A DNA stretch of 64,000 nt from a bacterium. GTDB taxonomy: Bacteria > Myxococcota_A > Bradymonadia > UBA7976 > UBA1532. This document shows positions 30,810-39,911 of this stretch, in pieces. The stretch covers positions 1 to 64,000 of the forward strand of contig JAUHXC010000029.1 in the NCBI GenBank assembly GCA_030427205.1. Reading direction: 5' to 3'. Position 1 is the first letter of the stretch; each line of letters opens with the position of its first letter. Both the position numbers and the translations under genes were made by a program. The notes below the pieces were generated by a model that worked only from the letters and a program-made list of their open reading frames with translations, did no database searches and had not been told where the DNA came from.

Positions 30810-32793
30810 CGACAACGAATCCCTCGACGAGGCCCGCCTCGACCACGTGCTCGACGAGCTGCGCAACTCGCAGCTCGAGCTCGAAGCCCAGAACATGGCC
30901 CTGCGCGAGGCCCAGACCGCGCTGGCCGACTCCCGCACGCGCTACCTGCGGCTGTTCGAGCTGGCCCCGGTGGGCTTCATCGTCATCGACCGCGGCAGCG
31001 TCATCCGGCGCATCAACCGGGTCGGCGCGTCGATGCTCGGGCTGAGCGTCGAGACCGCCGGCGGCAAGCCGCTCTTGGCGTTCATCACCGAGCGGCATCA
31101 CGTCTCGCTGATCAACTGCCTGTCCAATACCCTGCGCACCACCCACCGCGAGGTGCTCGAGATCGAGCTGCTCGGCGTGCGCGCTCGCCGGCGCTCGGTG
31201 CGCGGTGAGTTCGTCGCCCTCGACGAGCACCGCGGGCTGGTCATGGCGGCGTTCATCGACGTGACCGAGCAGCGCGAGGCCACCCGGGCCCTGCTCGAGA
31301 GCGAGGAGCGCTACCGCCAGCTCTTCGACGCCAGCCGCGACGCGCTGCTGCTCGTGCGCAGCGACGGCCGCCTCGCCGAGGCGAACAGCGCCGCCGGCGA
31401 GCTCTTGATGTCGCCGCCGGCGGCCCTCGCGGGGCGCTATCTCGACGAGCTGATCGACGACGCCGAAGAGCTCGGCAGCGGCGGCGACGCGCCGCGCGAG
31501 ACCTGGGCCCGGCGCAGCGGCGGGCAGGCGACGCCGGTGGAGATCGCCGTCTCGCCGGTGATGCTCGACGGGCGCTCGATGCACCTCGTCAGCCTGCGCG
31601 ACATCTCCGACCGCAAAGCGGCCGAGAGCCGGCGGCGCGCGCTCGAGGCCCGGCTGCACGAGGCCCATCGGCTGGAGTCCATCGGCACCCTCGCCGGCGG
31701 CGTCGCCCACGACATGAACAACCTGCTGACGGTGATCTCGTCGATCGCCTCGGTGCTGTGGGACGACTTCGGCGAGAACGCCGAGTACAGCGAAGACCTG
31801 ACCGACATCCTGCAAGCCTGCCGTCGCGGGCAGGAGCTGACCCGCAACCTGCTCGGCTTCGCCCGCAAGTCGACCTTCATCCGCAAGCGCATCGGCGTCG
31901 GCACGGTCTTCAACGAGGTCGTCAGCCTGCTGCGGCGCACGATTCAAGGCGTCGAGTTCGTCGTCGAAGCCGCCGAAGACATCGACGTGCTCGTCGACAA
32001 GACCAACTTCTCGCGGGCCATCATGAACCTCTGCATCAACGCCCGCGACGCCCTCGGCGGGCAGGGGCGGGTGGTGATCAGCGCCCGGGTGGTCGAGCCG
32101 CCGCCCGAGCTGCCCGAAGAGGTGGCCCACGACGGCACCTTCGTGCGCATCGGCATCGCCGACGACGGCTGCGGCATGGACGCGCCGACGGTGGCCCGCG
32201 CGTTCGAGCCGTTCTTCACGACCAAGGCCGCCGGCTCGGGCACCGGCCTCGGCTTGTCGATGGTCTACGGCATGGCGCGCAGCCACGGGGGGTGGGCGCG
32301 TATCGACAGCGCGCCCGGGCAGGGCACCGAGGTGGTGCTGTTCCTGCCGTCGCTCGACGAGGGCATCCGCGACGTCAGCGAGACCCGGCCGGTGCCGCTC
32401 ATCGCCGTCGAGCGCAGCAATACCGTGCTGCTCGTCGACGACGACGACTCGGTGCGCCGCTCGACGGCCCGCCTGCTCGAGCGGCTGGGCTTCACCGTCT
32501 TCATCGCCGGCAGCGGCCCCGAGGCGGTGACCACCTTCCGCGCGCGCCGCTCGCGCATCGACGTGGTCGTGCTCGACATCCTCATGCCCGGCATGGACGG
32601 CTACGAGACCCACGACGCCCTGCGCGAGGTCGACGCCGACGTGCCGATCTTGCTGTATTCGGGCTACGCCGACGGCGAGCGCCGCGGCGGCAACCGCACC
32701 TTCGACCAGCGCACGGGTTTCCTGGCCAAGCCGTTCTCGCCGGGGGCCCTCGAAGCGCAGCTCGACCTGCTCATCCGCTCGCGGCTGCCGTGA
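30799..32793 (+). CDS. Hybrid sensor histidine kinase, PAS-PAS-HisKA-HATPase-REC
   Basis: 664 residues, no TM helix. A coiled coil (20-48), PAS 1 (49-160), PAS 2 (168-278), HisKA with the phosphoacceptor H304 in G-G-V-A-H-D-M-N-N-L-L, HATPase_c (N-L-C-I-N-A-R-D-A-L, D-D-G-C-G-M, G-S-G-T-G-L-G-L-S-M-V), and a C-terminal receiver with the D-D-D cluster, D593 in V-V-V-L-D-I-L-M-P-G-M-D-G and K in L-A-K-P-F. It starts within the CheB-CheR gene (11-base overlap), so both products probably form one cytoplasmic signalling unit, with output through an unlinked phosphotransfer protein. Confidence 0.92.
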   Translation: MAPDDNESLDEARLDHVLDELRNSQLELEAQNMALREAQTALADSRTRYLRLFELAPVGFIVIDRGSVIRRINRVGASMLGLSVETAGGKPLLAFITERHHVSLINCLSNTLRTTHREVLEIELLGVRARRRSVRGEFVALDEHRGLVMAAFIDVTEQREATRALLESEERYRQLFDASRDALLLVRSDGRLAEANSAAGELLMSPPAALAGRYLDELIDDAEELGSGGDAPRETWARRSGGQATPVEIAVSPVMLDGRSMHLVSLRDISDRKAAESRRRALEARLHEAHRLESIGTLAGGVAHDMNNLLTVISSIASVLWDDFGENAEYSEDLTDILQACRRGQELTRNLLGFARKSTFIRKRIGVGTVFNEVVSLLRRTIQGVEFVVEAAEDIDVLVDKTNFSRAIMNLCINARDALGGQGRVVISARVVEPPPELPEEVAHDGTFVRIGIADDGCGMDAPTVARAFEPFFTTKAAGSGTGLGLSMVYGMARSHGGWARIDSAPGQGTEVVLFLPSLDEGIRDVSETRPVPLIAVERSNTVLLVDDDDSVRRSTARLLERLGFTVFIAGSGPEAVTTFRARRSRIDVVVLDILMPGMDGYETHDALREVDADVPILLYSGYADGERRGGNRTFDQRTGFLAKPFSPGALEAQLDLLIRSRLP

Positions 32794-32809
32794 CGCGCGC
32801 TCGCCCCGC

Positions 32810-33289
32810 ATGAGGCGGATGTGGCTGCCGCTGCTGCTGGCCGCCGCCGGCTGTGGCCCCGCGCCGGCGCTCCAGACCCGCACCGCCGCCGACGGCTCGA
32901 CGATCATCGAGCGCGAGGCCGCCCTCGACGCCATGGGCCGCATCGACCGGCTCGTCGACGGGTTCTACCTGGCGTACCCCGACGCCGAGGCGATGAAGGC
33001 CCGGGCCCGCGGCGAGACCGTCAGCGGCCCGCCGCCGCCCGCGGGGCTCGCGCTGCACGGGGTGCAGACCGACAGCTGGGTCGGCCAGCTCGGGCTGCGG
33101 GAAGGGGACATCCTGCAGCGGCTCGACGGCAGCCCGATCGACAGCCCGACGGCGCTGATGGCCGCCGCGTGGCGCCTGCGCGGTCGGCTCGCCGAGGGCG
33201 CCGACTGGGCCTTCGAGGCGCAGATCGTGCGCGATGGCCGCCCGCAGACCTTGCGCTATGTGGTACGTGGTACGCAGCCGTCGACCTAG
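32810..33289 (+). CDS. PDZ-domain lipoprotein
   Basis: 159 residues. The lipobox A-A-A-G-C lies at residues 11-15. After a linker, the segment G-V-Q-T-D-S-W-V-G-Q-L-G-L-R-E-G-D-I-L-Q-R-L-D-G matches the core of a PDZ domain (the L-G-L-x-x-G-D-x-I/L turn). There is no protease domain, so it probably binds C-termini of other periplasmic proteins. An alternative ATG is at 32819. It starts 16 bases after the hybrid kinase stop. Confidence 0.8.
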   Translation: MRRMWLPLLLAAAGCGPAPALQTRTAADGSTIIEREAALDAMGRIDRLVDGFYLAYPDAEAMKARARGETVSGPPPPAGLALHGVQTDSWVGQLGLREGDILQRLDGSPIDSPTALMAAAWRLRGRLAEGADWAFEAQIVRDGRPQTLRYVVRGTQPST

Positions 33290-33323
33290 ACCCGGCGGCC
33301 GACGCAACGCACCGGAGAGCCCC

Positions 33324-33467
33324 ATGGAAGCCACGTCCCCCGAGCTGACCGACGCCCTGACCATGGCCCTCGCCCTGCCGTTCGTACCGGTGGGGTTGGC
33401 CACCGTGCTGCCCTGCGCCTTGAGCGTCGGCAGCGTGTTCGTGTTCGGCTTCGGCCTCTTCATCTGA
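33324..33467 (+). CDS. 47-residue single-span membrane protein
   Basis: A very small gene with a good GGAGA site before ATG 33324. The product has an acidic start (E-A-T-S-P-E-L-T-D) and two short hydrophobic halves around P-V-G-L-A-T-V-L-P-C, ending F-G-F-G-L-F-I. It sits between the PDZ lipoprotein and the M24 peptidase on the same strand. I do not recognise it; codon use is like its neighbours. Confidence 0.5.
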   Translation: MEATSPELTDALTMALALPFVPVGLATVLPCALSVGSVFVFGFGLFI

Positions 33468-33508
33468 CCCGTCATCCGAGCGCGGCCGCGGCCGCCCCGC
33501 GAGATCCC

Positions 33509-34819
33509 ATGTTGACCGCCCACGTCGAACGCCGCCGCCGGCTGATGGCCCGCCTCGATCGGCCAGCGCTGATCGCCGCCGGCGCGCCGCAGCCGCGCAA
33601 CTACCCGGCCAATACCCAGCCCTTCCGCGCCAGCAGCCACTTCCTCTACCTCGTCGGGCGCCCGCTGCCGGGCTGCTTCCTGCTGCTGGCCGACGGCGAG
33701 GCGACGCTCTACCGCGAGCCGCCGCCGCCCGACGACGCGCTGTGGCATGGGCCGCAGCCCGACGCGGCCGAACTCGGAGAGGCGCTGGGCCTGAAGTTGG
33801 CGCCGCTCGACGCCTTGCGGCTGCCGCCGGATACGATGAGCCTGCCCGCGATGGACGCCGCCACCGTCGCCCGGCAGAGCCGCCTGCTGGGGCGCGCGCT
33901 GACGCCGGGGCGCATCGACCCGACCGACCTGCCGCTGGCCGACGCGATGATCGCGCTGCGCCTGCGCCACGACGCCGCCGCCGTCGCCGAGCTGAGGGCC
34001 GCCGCCGAGGCGACCGTCGCCGCCCACCGCGCCGCCCGCGCCGCCCTGCGGCCGGGCATCGCCGAATACGCCGTCTGGGCCGAGATGCAGGCCGAGTTCA
34101 CCCGCCGCGGCATGGGCGCGGCCTACGCCCCCATCGTCACCCGCCGCGGCGAGGTGCTGCACGAGCGCGGGCTGCACCGCACCCTCGAAGCGGGCGATCT
34201 GATCCTGATCGACGTCGGCGCCGAGACCGCCGGCGGCTGGGCGGCCGACGTCACCCGCACCTGGCCCGTCGGCGGCCCGCTCAGCCCGACGCAAGCCGAG
34301 CTGCATCGGGTCGTGCGCGACGCGCAGGCGGCGGCGATCGCGGCGGTGAAGCCCGGCGTGCGCTATCGCGACGTGCACCTGACCGCCGCTGTGAGCCTCG
34401 CCGCGGGCCTGGTCGAGCTGGGCATTCTGCGCGGCGATCCGCACGAGCTGGTCGCCGACGACGTGCACGCGCTGTTCTTCCCCCACGGCATCGGCCACCT
34501 CATCGGCCTCGACGTGCACGACATGGAAGACCTCGGCGACCGCGCCGGCTACGGGCCCGGCTTCACCCGCAGCGCGCGCTTCGGGCTGGGTTATCTGCGC
34601 CTCGACCGCGTCCTCGAGCCGGGCATGGCGGTGACCATCGAGCCCGGCTTCTATCAGGTGCCGGCCATCCTCGACGACCCGGCGCGCGACCCCGGCGACC
34701 GGCTCGATCGGGCCACGCTGGCGAAGTTCGCCGATGTGCGCGGCATCCGCATCGAAGACGACGTGCTCGTCACCGCCGACGGCGCCGACGTGCTCACCGA
34801 GGCCCTCGCCCGCGTCTGA
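33509..34819 (+). CDS. pepP: M24-family metallopeptidase (Xaa-Pro aminopeptidase-like)
   Basis: 436 residues. The N-terminal aminopeptidase P-type domain (F-R-A-S-S-H-F-L-Y-L-V-G) precedes the pita-bread catalytic domain with all five metal ligands: D in L-I-D-V-G-A-E, D in A-A-D-V-T-R-T-W-P, H in P-H-G-I-G-H-L-I-G-L-D-V-H-D, E in V-T-I-E-P-G-F-Y and E in G-I-R-I-E-D-D-V-L-V-T. It removes an N-terminal residue preceding proline using two metal ions, probably in the cytoplasm since no signal peptide is seen. Length is normal. The symbol is by family resemblance. Confidence 0.9.
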   Translation: MLTAHVERRRRLMARLDRPALIAAGAPQPRNYPANTQPFRASSHFLYLVGRPLPGCFLLLADGEATLYREPPPPDDALWHGPQPDAAELGEALGLKLAPLDALRLPPDTMSLPAMDAATVARQSRLLGRALTPGRIDPTDLPLADAMIALRLRHDAAAVAELRAAAEATVAAHRAARAALRPGIAEYAVWAEMQAEFTRRGMGAAYAPIVTRRGEVLHERGLHRTLEAGDLILIDVGAETAGGWAADVTRTWPVGGPLSPTQAELHRVVRDAQAAAIAAVKPGVRYRDVHLTAAVSLAAGLVELGILRGDPHELVADDVHALFFPHGIGHLIGLDVHDMEDLGDRAGYGPGFTRSARFGLGYLRLDRVLEPGMAVTIEPGFYQVPAILDDPARDPGDRLDRATLAKFADVRGIRIEDDVLVTADGADVLTEALARV

Positions 34820-34835
34820 CCCGCTCCCCGGAGAC

Positions 34836-36662
34836 ATGCTCATGCAGACGCCCCGCCTGCTCGCCGCGGCCCTCGCGCTGGCCTGCGCCGCCTGCGGCTC
34901 GACGCCCACGCCGGTCGCCGCGCCCGTCGAGACGCGCCCGACGCCGGGCCTGAAGGCGGCCGCGACGCCCGTCGGGCAGCTCGCCGACGACTACTGGGCC
35001 GAGTTGATGCGGGTCGCGCCCACATGGGCCTCGTATCGCGGCGATCGCAGCCGCGACGCCGAGCTGCCCGACTACGGGCCCGCCGCGCGCGAGGCCCACG
35101 ACGCCGCGCTGCGCGGCCTTCTCGAGCGGGCCGGCGCCATCGATCGCGCCGCCCTCGACGAGCGGGAGCGGCTGATCCTGGCCACGCTGGTCGAGCGCAT
35201 CGAGCAGCACTTCGCCGACCGCGAGGCGTGCGGCGACTACGCCTGGGCCGTCGACCAGCTCAACGGTCCGCAGAGCTGGCTCGGCGAGCTGCCGTCGTAT
35301 CACGTCGTCGACGGCGAGCGGCGGGCCCGCGACCTGGTCACCCGCTATCGCGGCTTCCCGCGGCTGTTCGGCCAGCAGACCGACAACCTGCGCGGCGGCC
35401 TGAAGGCGGGGCGCACCGCGGCCCGGATCAACGTCACCCGGGTCATCGCCCAGCTCGATCGCATGGTGCAGGCGCCCCTGACCGACGACCCGTTCCTCAC
35501 CCGGCCCCTCGAGCAGGCCGCCGCCCTGGCCGCGCCGCCCTACGCCGGCTTCGAGGCCGACCTGCGCAGCGCGGTCGAGCAGGCGGTGCGCCCGGCGCTC
35601 GCGGCCTATCGCGACTTCCTGGTGGCCGAGGTCCTGCCCGCCAGCCGGCACGCGCCGGGCATCGGCGGCCTGCCCGGCGGCGCGGCGTGTTATCGCGCGG
35701 CGATCGCCTACCATACCGGCCTCGACCTCGACGCCGAGGCGATCCATCGCATCGGGCTCGACGAGGTGACCCGCATCCGGGCCGAGATGCAGGCGGTGGC
35801 CGCCGAGCTGGGCCACCCCGACGTCGAGGCGGCGCTCGCCGCGCTGGCGGCCGATCCGGCCCAGAGCCGCCCGACCGAGCAGGCGCTGCTCGACCACAAT
35901 ACCGCGCTGCTCGCGCGGGCCCGGGCGGCCCTGCCGCGGGCCTTCGGGCGCCTGCCGAAGACGCCGGTCGAGCTCAAGGCGATGGAGGCCTACCGCGCCC
36001 CCGACGCGCCCGCGGCCTATTACTACGCGGCCCCCGACGACGGCAGCCGCCCGGCGTACTACCTGCTCAATACCCACCAGCCCGAGACCCGCCTGCTCTA
36101 CAAGATGCCCGCGCTGGCCTGGCACGAGGCCATCCCGGGGCATCACCTGCAGATCGCGCTGGCCCGCGAGGCCGCCGCGCTGCCGGCCTTCATGCAGAAC
36201 ACCGGCTTCACCGCCTTCACCGAGGGCTGGGCGCTCTACGCCGAGAAGCTGGCCGGCGAGCTGGGGCTGTATCACGACCCGGCCGAGCGCATGGGCGCGC
36301 TGACCTACGAGATCTGGCGCGCGGCGCGGCTGGTCATCGACACCGGCCTGCATCACCACGGCTGGACCCGGCAGCAGGCCATCGACTATCTGCAGCGCCA
36401 CACCGGCCACGACCCGGGCGAGGTGATCAACGAGATCGACCGCTACATCGTCTGGCCCGGGCAGGCGCTGGCCTACACCCTGGGCCAGCTCGAGATCAGC
36501 GCGCTGCGCGCCGAGGCCGAGAAGGCCCTCGGCGACCGCTTCGACCTGAAGGCGTGGCACGACCGGCTGCTGCGCGACGGCGCGATCCCGCTGTCGGTGC
36601 TGCGGCGCCAGATGAGCGCGTGGGTCGCCGCGCGGGCCGAAGCCGCCCGAATCGCTCAGTAG
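34836..36662 (+). CDS. DUF885-family lipoprotein (putative metallopeptidase)
   Basis: 608 residues. ATG 34836 with GGAG five bases upstream; lipobox A-C-A-A-C-G near residue 20. The body matches DUF885 proteins: an N-terminal helical part (A-D-D-Y-W-A-E-L-M), then the C-terminal metal motif W-H-E-A-I-P-G-H-H-L-Q followed by F-T-E-G-W-A-L-Y-A-E. H-E-x-x-x-G-H-H with a downstream Glu is a thermolysin-like zinc site, so peptidase activity is expected but unproven. It follows the M24 peptidase by 16 bases. Its end overlaps the convergent small gene by seven bases. Confidence 0.87.
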   Translation: MLMQTPRLLAAALALACAACGSTPTPVAAPVETRPTPGLKAAATPVGQLADDYWAELMRVAPTWASYRGDRSRDAELPDYGPAAREAHDAALRGLLERAGAIDRAALDERERLILATLVERIEQHFADREACGDYAWAVDQLNGPQSWLGELPSYHVVDGERRARDLVTRYRGFPRLFGQQTDNLRGGLKAGRTAARINVTRVIAQLDRMVQAPLTDDPFLTRPLEQAAALAAPPYAGFEADLRSAVEQAVRPALAAYRDFLVAEVLPASRHAPGIGGLPGGAACYRAAIAYHTGLDLDAEAIHRIGLDEVTRIRAEMQAVAAELGHPDVEAALAALAADPAQSRPTEQALLDHNTALLARARAALPRAFGRLPKTPVELKAMEAYRAPDAPAAYYYAAPDDGSRPAYYLLNTHQPETRLLYKMPALAWHEAIPGHHLQIALAREAAALPAFMQNTGFTAFTEGWALYAEKLAGELGLYHDPAERMGALTYEIWRAARLVIDTGLHHHGWTRQQAIDYLQRHTGHDPGEVINEIDRYIVWPGQALAYTLGQLEISALRAEAEKALGDRFDLKAWHDRLLRDGAIPLSVLRRQMSAWVAARAEAARIAQ

Positions 36663-37108
36663 CGCTCGACGAGCCCCTGGAAGCTCGCGCCGCGGGCGGC
36701 CGGGCGAAAGTGCCCCGCCGCGGTCTGTTCGAGAAAAGCGGGCGTCGTCTCGCCCTCGGCCACGACGCGGATCGGCCGCGGCCCCGACCGGCCGTCGAGC
36801 GGCACGTGGCGGTAGCGGATCTCGATGTGCTGGCCCGGCTTCAGGCCGCTGGCGCTGCGGGTGACTTCGCCGACCTCGGCCTTCAGCGTCACGTCGCGGC
36901 CGTCGCACAGCCAGAACCAGCAGATCGACGTCTCGACCGCCTGCACCCGCAGCACGACGGCCTCGGGCGCCGACTGCTGCATGCTGCGGTAGGCATCGGG
37001 GGGCAGCTCGGCGCGGGCCGTCGAGGCGAGCGCGAGGCCCAGCACCGACAGGCACAGCACCGACAGGCCCAGCGTGAACAGATATCCGGCGTGCATGGGG
37101 TTTCGCAT
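36656..37108 (-). CDS. Secreted protein of unknown function
   Basis: 150 residues on the opposite strand within a same-strand run. The signal peptide (G-Y-L-F-T-L-G-L-S-V-L-C-L-S-V-L-G-L) is cleaved near S-T-A-R-A-E. The mature part is beta-rich with C-W-F-W-L-C-D-G-R-D-V and G-Q-H-I-E-I-R-Y-R-H-V, without a known motif. ATG 37108 and 37096 are both possible; neither has a strong ribosome site. Its end overlaps the DUF885 gene. Confidence 0.72.
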   Translation of the reverse strand: MRNPMHAGYLFTLGLSVLCLSVLGLALASTARAELPPDAYRSMQQSAPEAVVLRVQAVETSICWFWLCDGRDVTLKAEVGEVTRSASGLKPGQHIEIRYRHVPLDGRSGPRPIRVVAEGETTPAFLEQTAAGHFRPAARGASFQGLVERY

Positions 37109-37219
37109 GGCCCGAGCGTGCCCGTCCCGACCGCCGTTGACAAGCGGGCTCCGTATTGGCCCGTAGCATCGCTGCCCGGATCGTGCGAGCCTGTCAGCGA
37201 CACGGTGAGGGGAAGCGGG

Positions 37220-39892
37220 ATGAGCGACGAGGAGACGACGCCCCGGCGGCGCTGGACCAGGGTGCTGGGCGTCGTGCTCGGCGGCCTGGCGGTTTTGATC
37301 GTGCTGGCCGGGGCGGGGTTGACCATCGTATTGCGCGGCAGCCTGCCCGACCTGATGGGCGAGATGAGCGCGCCCGGCCTCAAGGGCCCGGTGACCATCG
37401 AGCGCGACGCGCAGGGCGTGCCGACCCTGACCGCCGACGACCGGGTCGATCTGGCCTACGCCGCCGGCTTCCTGCACGGGCAGGAGCGCTTCTTCCAGAT
37501 GGATCTCACCCGGCGGGCCGCGGCCGGCGAGCTGTCGGCGCTGTTCGGCGAGCGGGCGCTGAAGTTCGACCAGTCCCGGCGGATCCACCGCTCGCGGCAC
37601 GTCGCCGAGCAGGCCATCGCCGCGCTGCCCGCCGAGCACGTCGCGCTCGTCGAGGCCTACGCCCGCGGGGCCAACGCCGGCCTCGGCGCCCTGGGCACGC
37701 TGCCCTTCGAGTATCAGCTGCTCGGCCAGGACCCCCGACCGTGGGCGCCGGTGGACACCGGGCTGGTCATCCTGGCGATGTTCTACGACCTGCAGGACGA
37801 GAGCGCCCGCTACGATCGCATGCGCGGGGTGATGCGCGAGGCGCTGCCGCCGGCGATGGCCGACTGGCTCGTGCCCCGGGGCAACGCCCGCTGGGACGCG
37901 CCCATCGACGGCGAGGCGGTGCCCATCGCCGAGATGCCCGGCCCCGAGGTGGTCGATCTGCGCACCATGCCCCAGTGGCAGGCGCTGCGCGACGGCGCGC
38001 AGGCGGCGGTGACCGTCGACGGCTCGGGCTGGATGATCGGCAGCAACTCGTGGGCCGTCGCCGGCAGCCGCAGCCGCCACGGCGGCGCGATGGTGGCCAA
38101 CGACATGCACCTCAACCTGCGCATCCCGATCATCTGGTATCGCGCTGCCTGGAACTGGAAGGTCGACGGCGAAGCGCGCCGCATCGACGGGGTGACCCTG
38201 CCCGGCGGGCCGGTGGTCGTCGTCGGCAGCAACGGCCACGTCGCCTGGGGCTTCACCAACAGCCAGATCGACACCGTCGACGCGATCCCGCTCGAGCTCG
38301 AGGGCGACGGCTACCGCACCGCCGACGGGGTGCAGCCGTTCACCGTGCACCGCGAGACCATCGAGGTCGCCGACGGCAAACCGGTCGAGTTCGAGTACCG
38401 CTGGACCCGCTGGGGGCCGGTGGTCGACGCCGAGCACGGCCGACCGACCGCCGTGCGCTGGATCGGGCACGAGCCGGGCGCGGTCGACCTGGGCGTGATC
38501 GAGCTGGAGGAGGCCCGCACCCTGGACGACGCGCTGTCCGCCGCGCAGCGGGGCGGCACGCCGCCGCAGAACTTCGTCGTCGCCGACGCCAGCGGCCGCA
38601 TCGCGTGGACCATCATGGGCTTTATACCCGAGCGCTTCGGCCCGACGGCGCAGGCGCCCGCCGAGGAAGCCCCGGATACGCCCGCAGACCCGCCCGAGGC
38701 GCCCGCAGACACGCCCGAGGCGCCCGCAGACACGCCCGAGGCGCCCGCAGACACGCCCGAGGCGCCCGCAGACACGCCCGATGCGCCCGCAGATACGCCC
38801 GACGCCCCCGCCGACGCCCCGGCAGCGGCCGCAGATGCGCCCGCAGCCCCGGCCGAGCCGCCGCCGCCGCCGCTCTTCCACGGCTACGACGGCCGCTTCC
38901 CCCGCTCGTGGGCCGACGGGGCGATCGGCTGGAAGGGCCGCCTGCCGCCCGAACGCTACCCGGCGGTCATCGACCCGCCCGAGGGCCTGATCTGGACCGG
39001 CAACGCCCGCATCGTGGGCGGCGAGAGATACGCCGCGCTCGGCGAGGCCTACTACGCCCTCGGGGCGCGGCAGCAGCAGATCCGCGACGGCCTGCGCGCC
39101 CGCGCCGCGAAGGGCAAGCTGGACGAGTCCGACATGCTCGCTATCCAACTCGACGATCGGGCGGTCTTCCTCGCCCCCTGGCGCTCGCACCTCATCAGCC
39201 TGCTCGGCGACGCCGAGTCGACGCCGCTGCGGGCCCGCGCGCTGCATCACCTCGAGAACGGCTGGACCGGCCGGGCCTCGGTCGACTCGGTCGGCTACCG
39301 CCTGGCGCGGGCCATGCGGCTGGGCATCCTCGAGGGCGTCTTCGCCGCGCTCACCGCGCCCGCCGGCGCGCTGCACCCCGAGTTCACCTACATGGAGAAG
39401 GGCGCCGAAGGGCCGCTGTGGCAGATGATCACCGAGGAGCCGGCCCACCTGCTGCACCCCGGATACCAGAGCTGGACCGCGTGGCAGCTGGCGTTGATCG
39501 ACGTCACCCTCGCCGAGCTGACCGCGGGCGAGAGCGACCCGGCCGCCGCCCTCGATACGCGCACCTGGGGCGAGGTCAACGCGATGGCCGTCCGCCACCC
39601 CATGGCCGGGGCCCTGCCGGTCTTCGGCGACGCCCTCTCGGCCCCCAAGGACCCGCTGCCCGGCGACAGCCACATGCCGCGCTACCAGTCGGCGGACAAC
39701 GGCGCCTCGGAGCGGCTGGCGGTCTCGCCGGGCAAGGAGGAGCAGGGCTATCTGCTGCTGCCCGGCGGGCAGAGCGGGCACCCGCTCTCGGAGAACTTCC
39801 TCGATCAATACGCCGCCTGGGCCAAGGGCGAGCCGCGCAGCTTCCGTCCGGGGCCGGTGCGGCATACGCTCACCCTGAAGCCCGGCGACTGA
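37220..39892 (+). CDS. Penicillin acylase-family Ntn hydrolase with repeat insertion
   Basis: 890 residues. A positively charged N-terminus and one TM/signal helix (V-L-G-G-L-A-V-L-I-V-L-A-G-A-G-L) export it. The family features are: the alpha-chain start G-P-V-T-I-E-R-D-A-Q-G-V-P-T, A-A-G-F-L-H-G-Q-E-R-F-F-Q-M-D, and the self-cleavage site I-G-S275-N-S-W-A-V-A-G, whose Ser becomes the beta-chain N-terminal nucleophile; V-A-N-D-M-H-L, W-G-F-T-N and P-Q-N-F-V-V-A-D follow. It should hydrolyse amide bonds of acylated substrates (beta-lactams, acyl-homoserine lactones or lipoamides). A low-complexity A-P-A-D-T-P-E run interrupts the beta chain. The ligase-aminotransferase-reductase gene starts 19 bases later. 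Confidence 0.92.
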   Translation: MSDEETTPRRRWTRVLGVVLGGLAVLIVLAGAGLTIVLRGSLPDLMGEMSAPGLKGPVTIERDAQGVPTLTADDRVDLAYAAGFLHGQERFFQMDLTRRAAAGELSALFGERALKFDQSRRIHRSRHVAEQAIAALPAEHVALVEAYARGANAGLGALGTLPFEYQLLGQDPRPWAPVDTGLVILAMFYDLQDESARYDRMRGVMREALPPAMADWLVPRGNARWDAPIDGEAVPIAEMPGPEVVDLRTMPQWQALRDGAQAAVTVDGSGWMIGSNSWAVAGSRSRHGGAMVANDMHLNLRIPIIWYRAAWNWKVDGEARRIDGVTLPGGPVVVVGSNGHVAWGFTNSQIDTVDAIPLELEGDGYRTADGVQPFTVHRETIEVADGKPVEFEYRWTRWGPVVDAEHGRPTAVRWIGHEPGAVDLGVIELEEARTLDDALSAAQRGGTPPQNFVVADASGRIAWTIMGFIPERFGPTAQAPAEEAPDTPADPPEAPADTPEAPADTPEAPADTPEAPADTPDAPADTPDAPADAPAAAADAPAAPAEPPPPPLFHGYDGRFPRSWADGAIGWKGRLPPERYPAVIDPPEGLIWTGNARIVGGERYAALGEAYYALGARQQQIRDGLRARAAKGKLDESDMLAIQLDDRAVFLAPWRSHLISLLGDAESTPLRARALHHLENGWTGRASVDSVGYRLARAMRLGILEGVFAALTAPAGALHPEFTYMEKGAEGPLWQMITEEPAHLLHPGYQSWTAWQLALIDVTLAELTAGESDPAAALDTRTWGEVNAMAVRHPMAGALPVFGDALSAPKDPLPGDSHMPRYQSADNGASERLAVSPGKEEQGYLLLPGGQSGHPLSENFLDQYAAWAKGEPRSFRPGPVRHTLTLKPGD
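38676..38820 (+). repeat. 21-base tandem repeat in the acylase gene
   Basis: About seven copies of a 21-base unit (gaggcgcccgcagacacgcc plus c), four of them almost identical, encode (A-P-A-D-T-P-E/D) repeats at about residues 486-533, followed by an Ala/Pro-rich tail. The insertion falls between beta-chain strands and keeps the frame. Confidence 0.9.
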
Positions 39893-39911
39893 CTGCACCG
39901 CGCGCGCCCCC

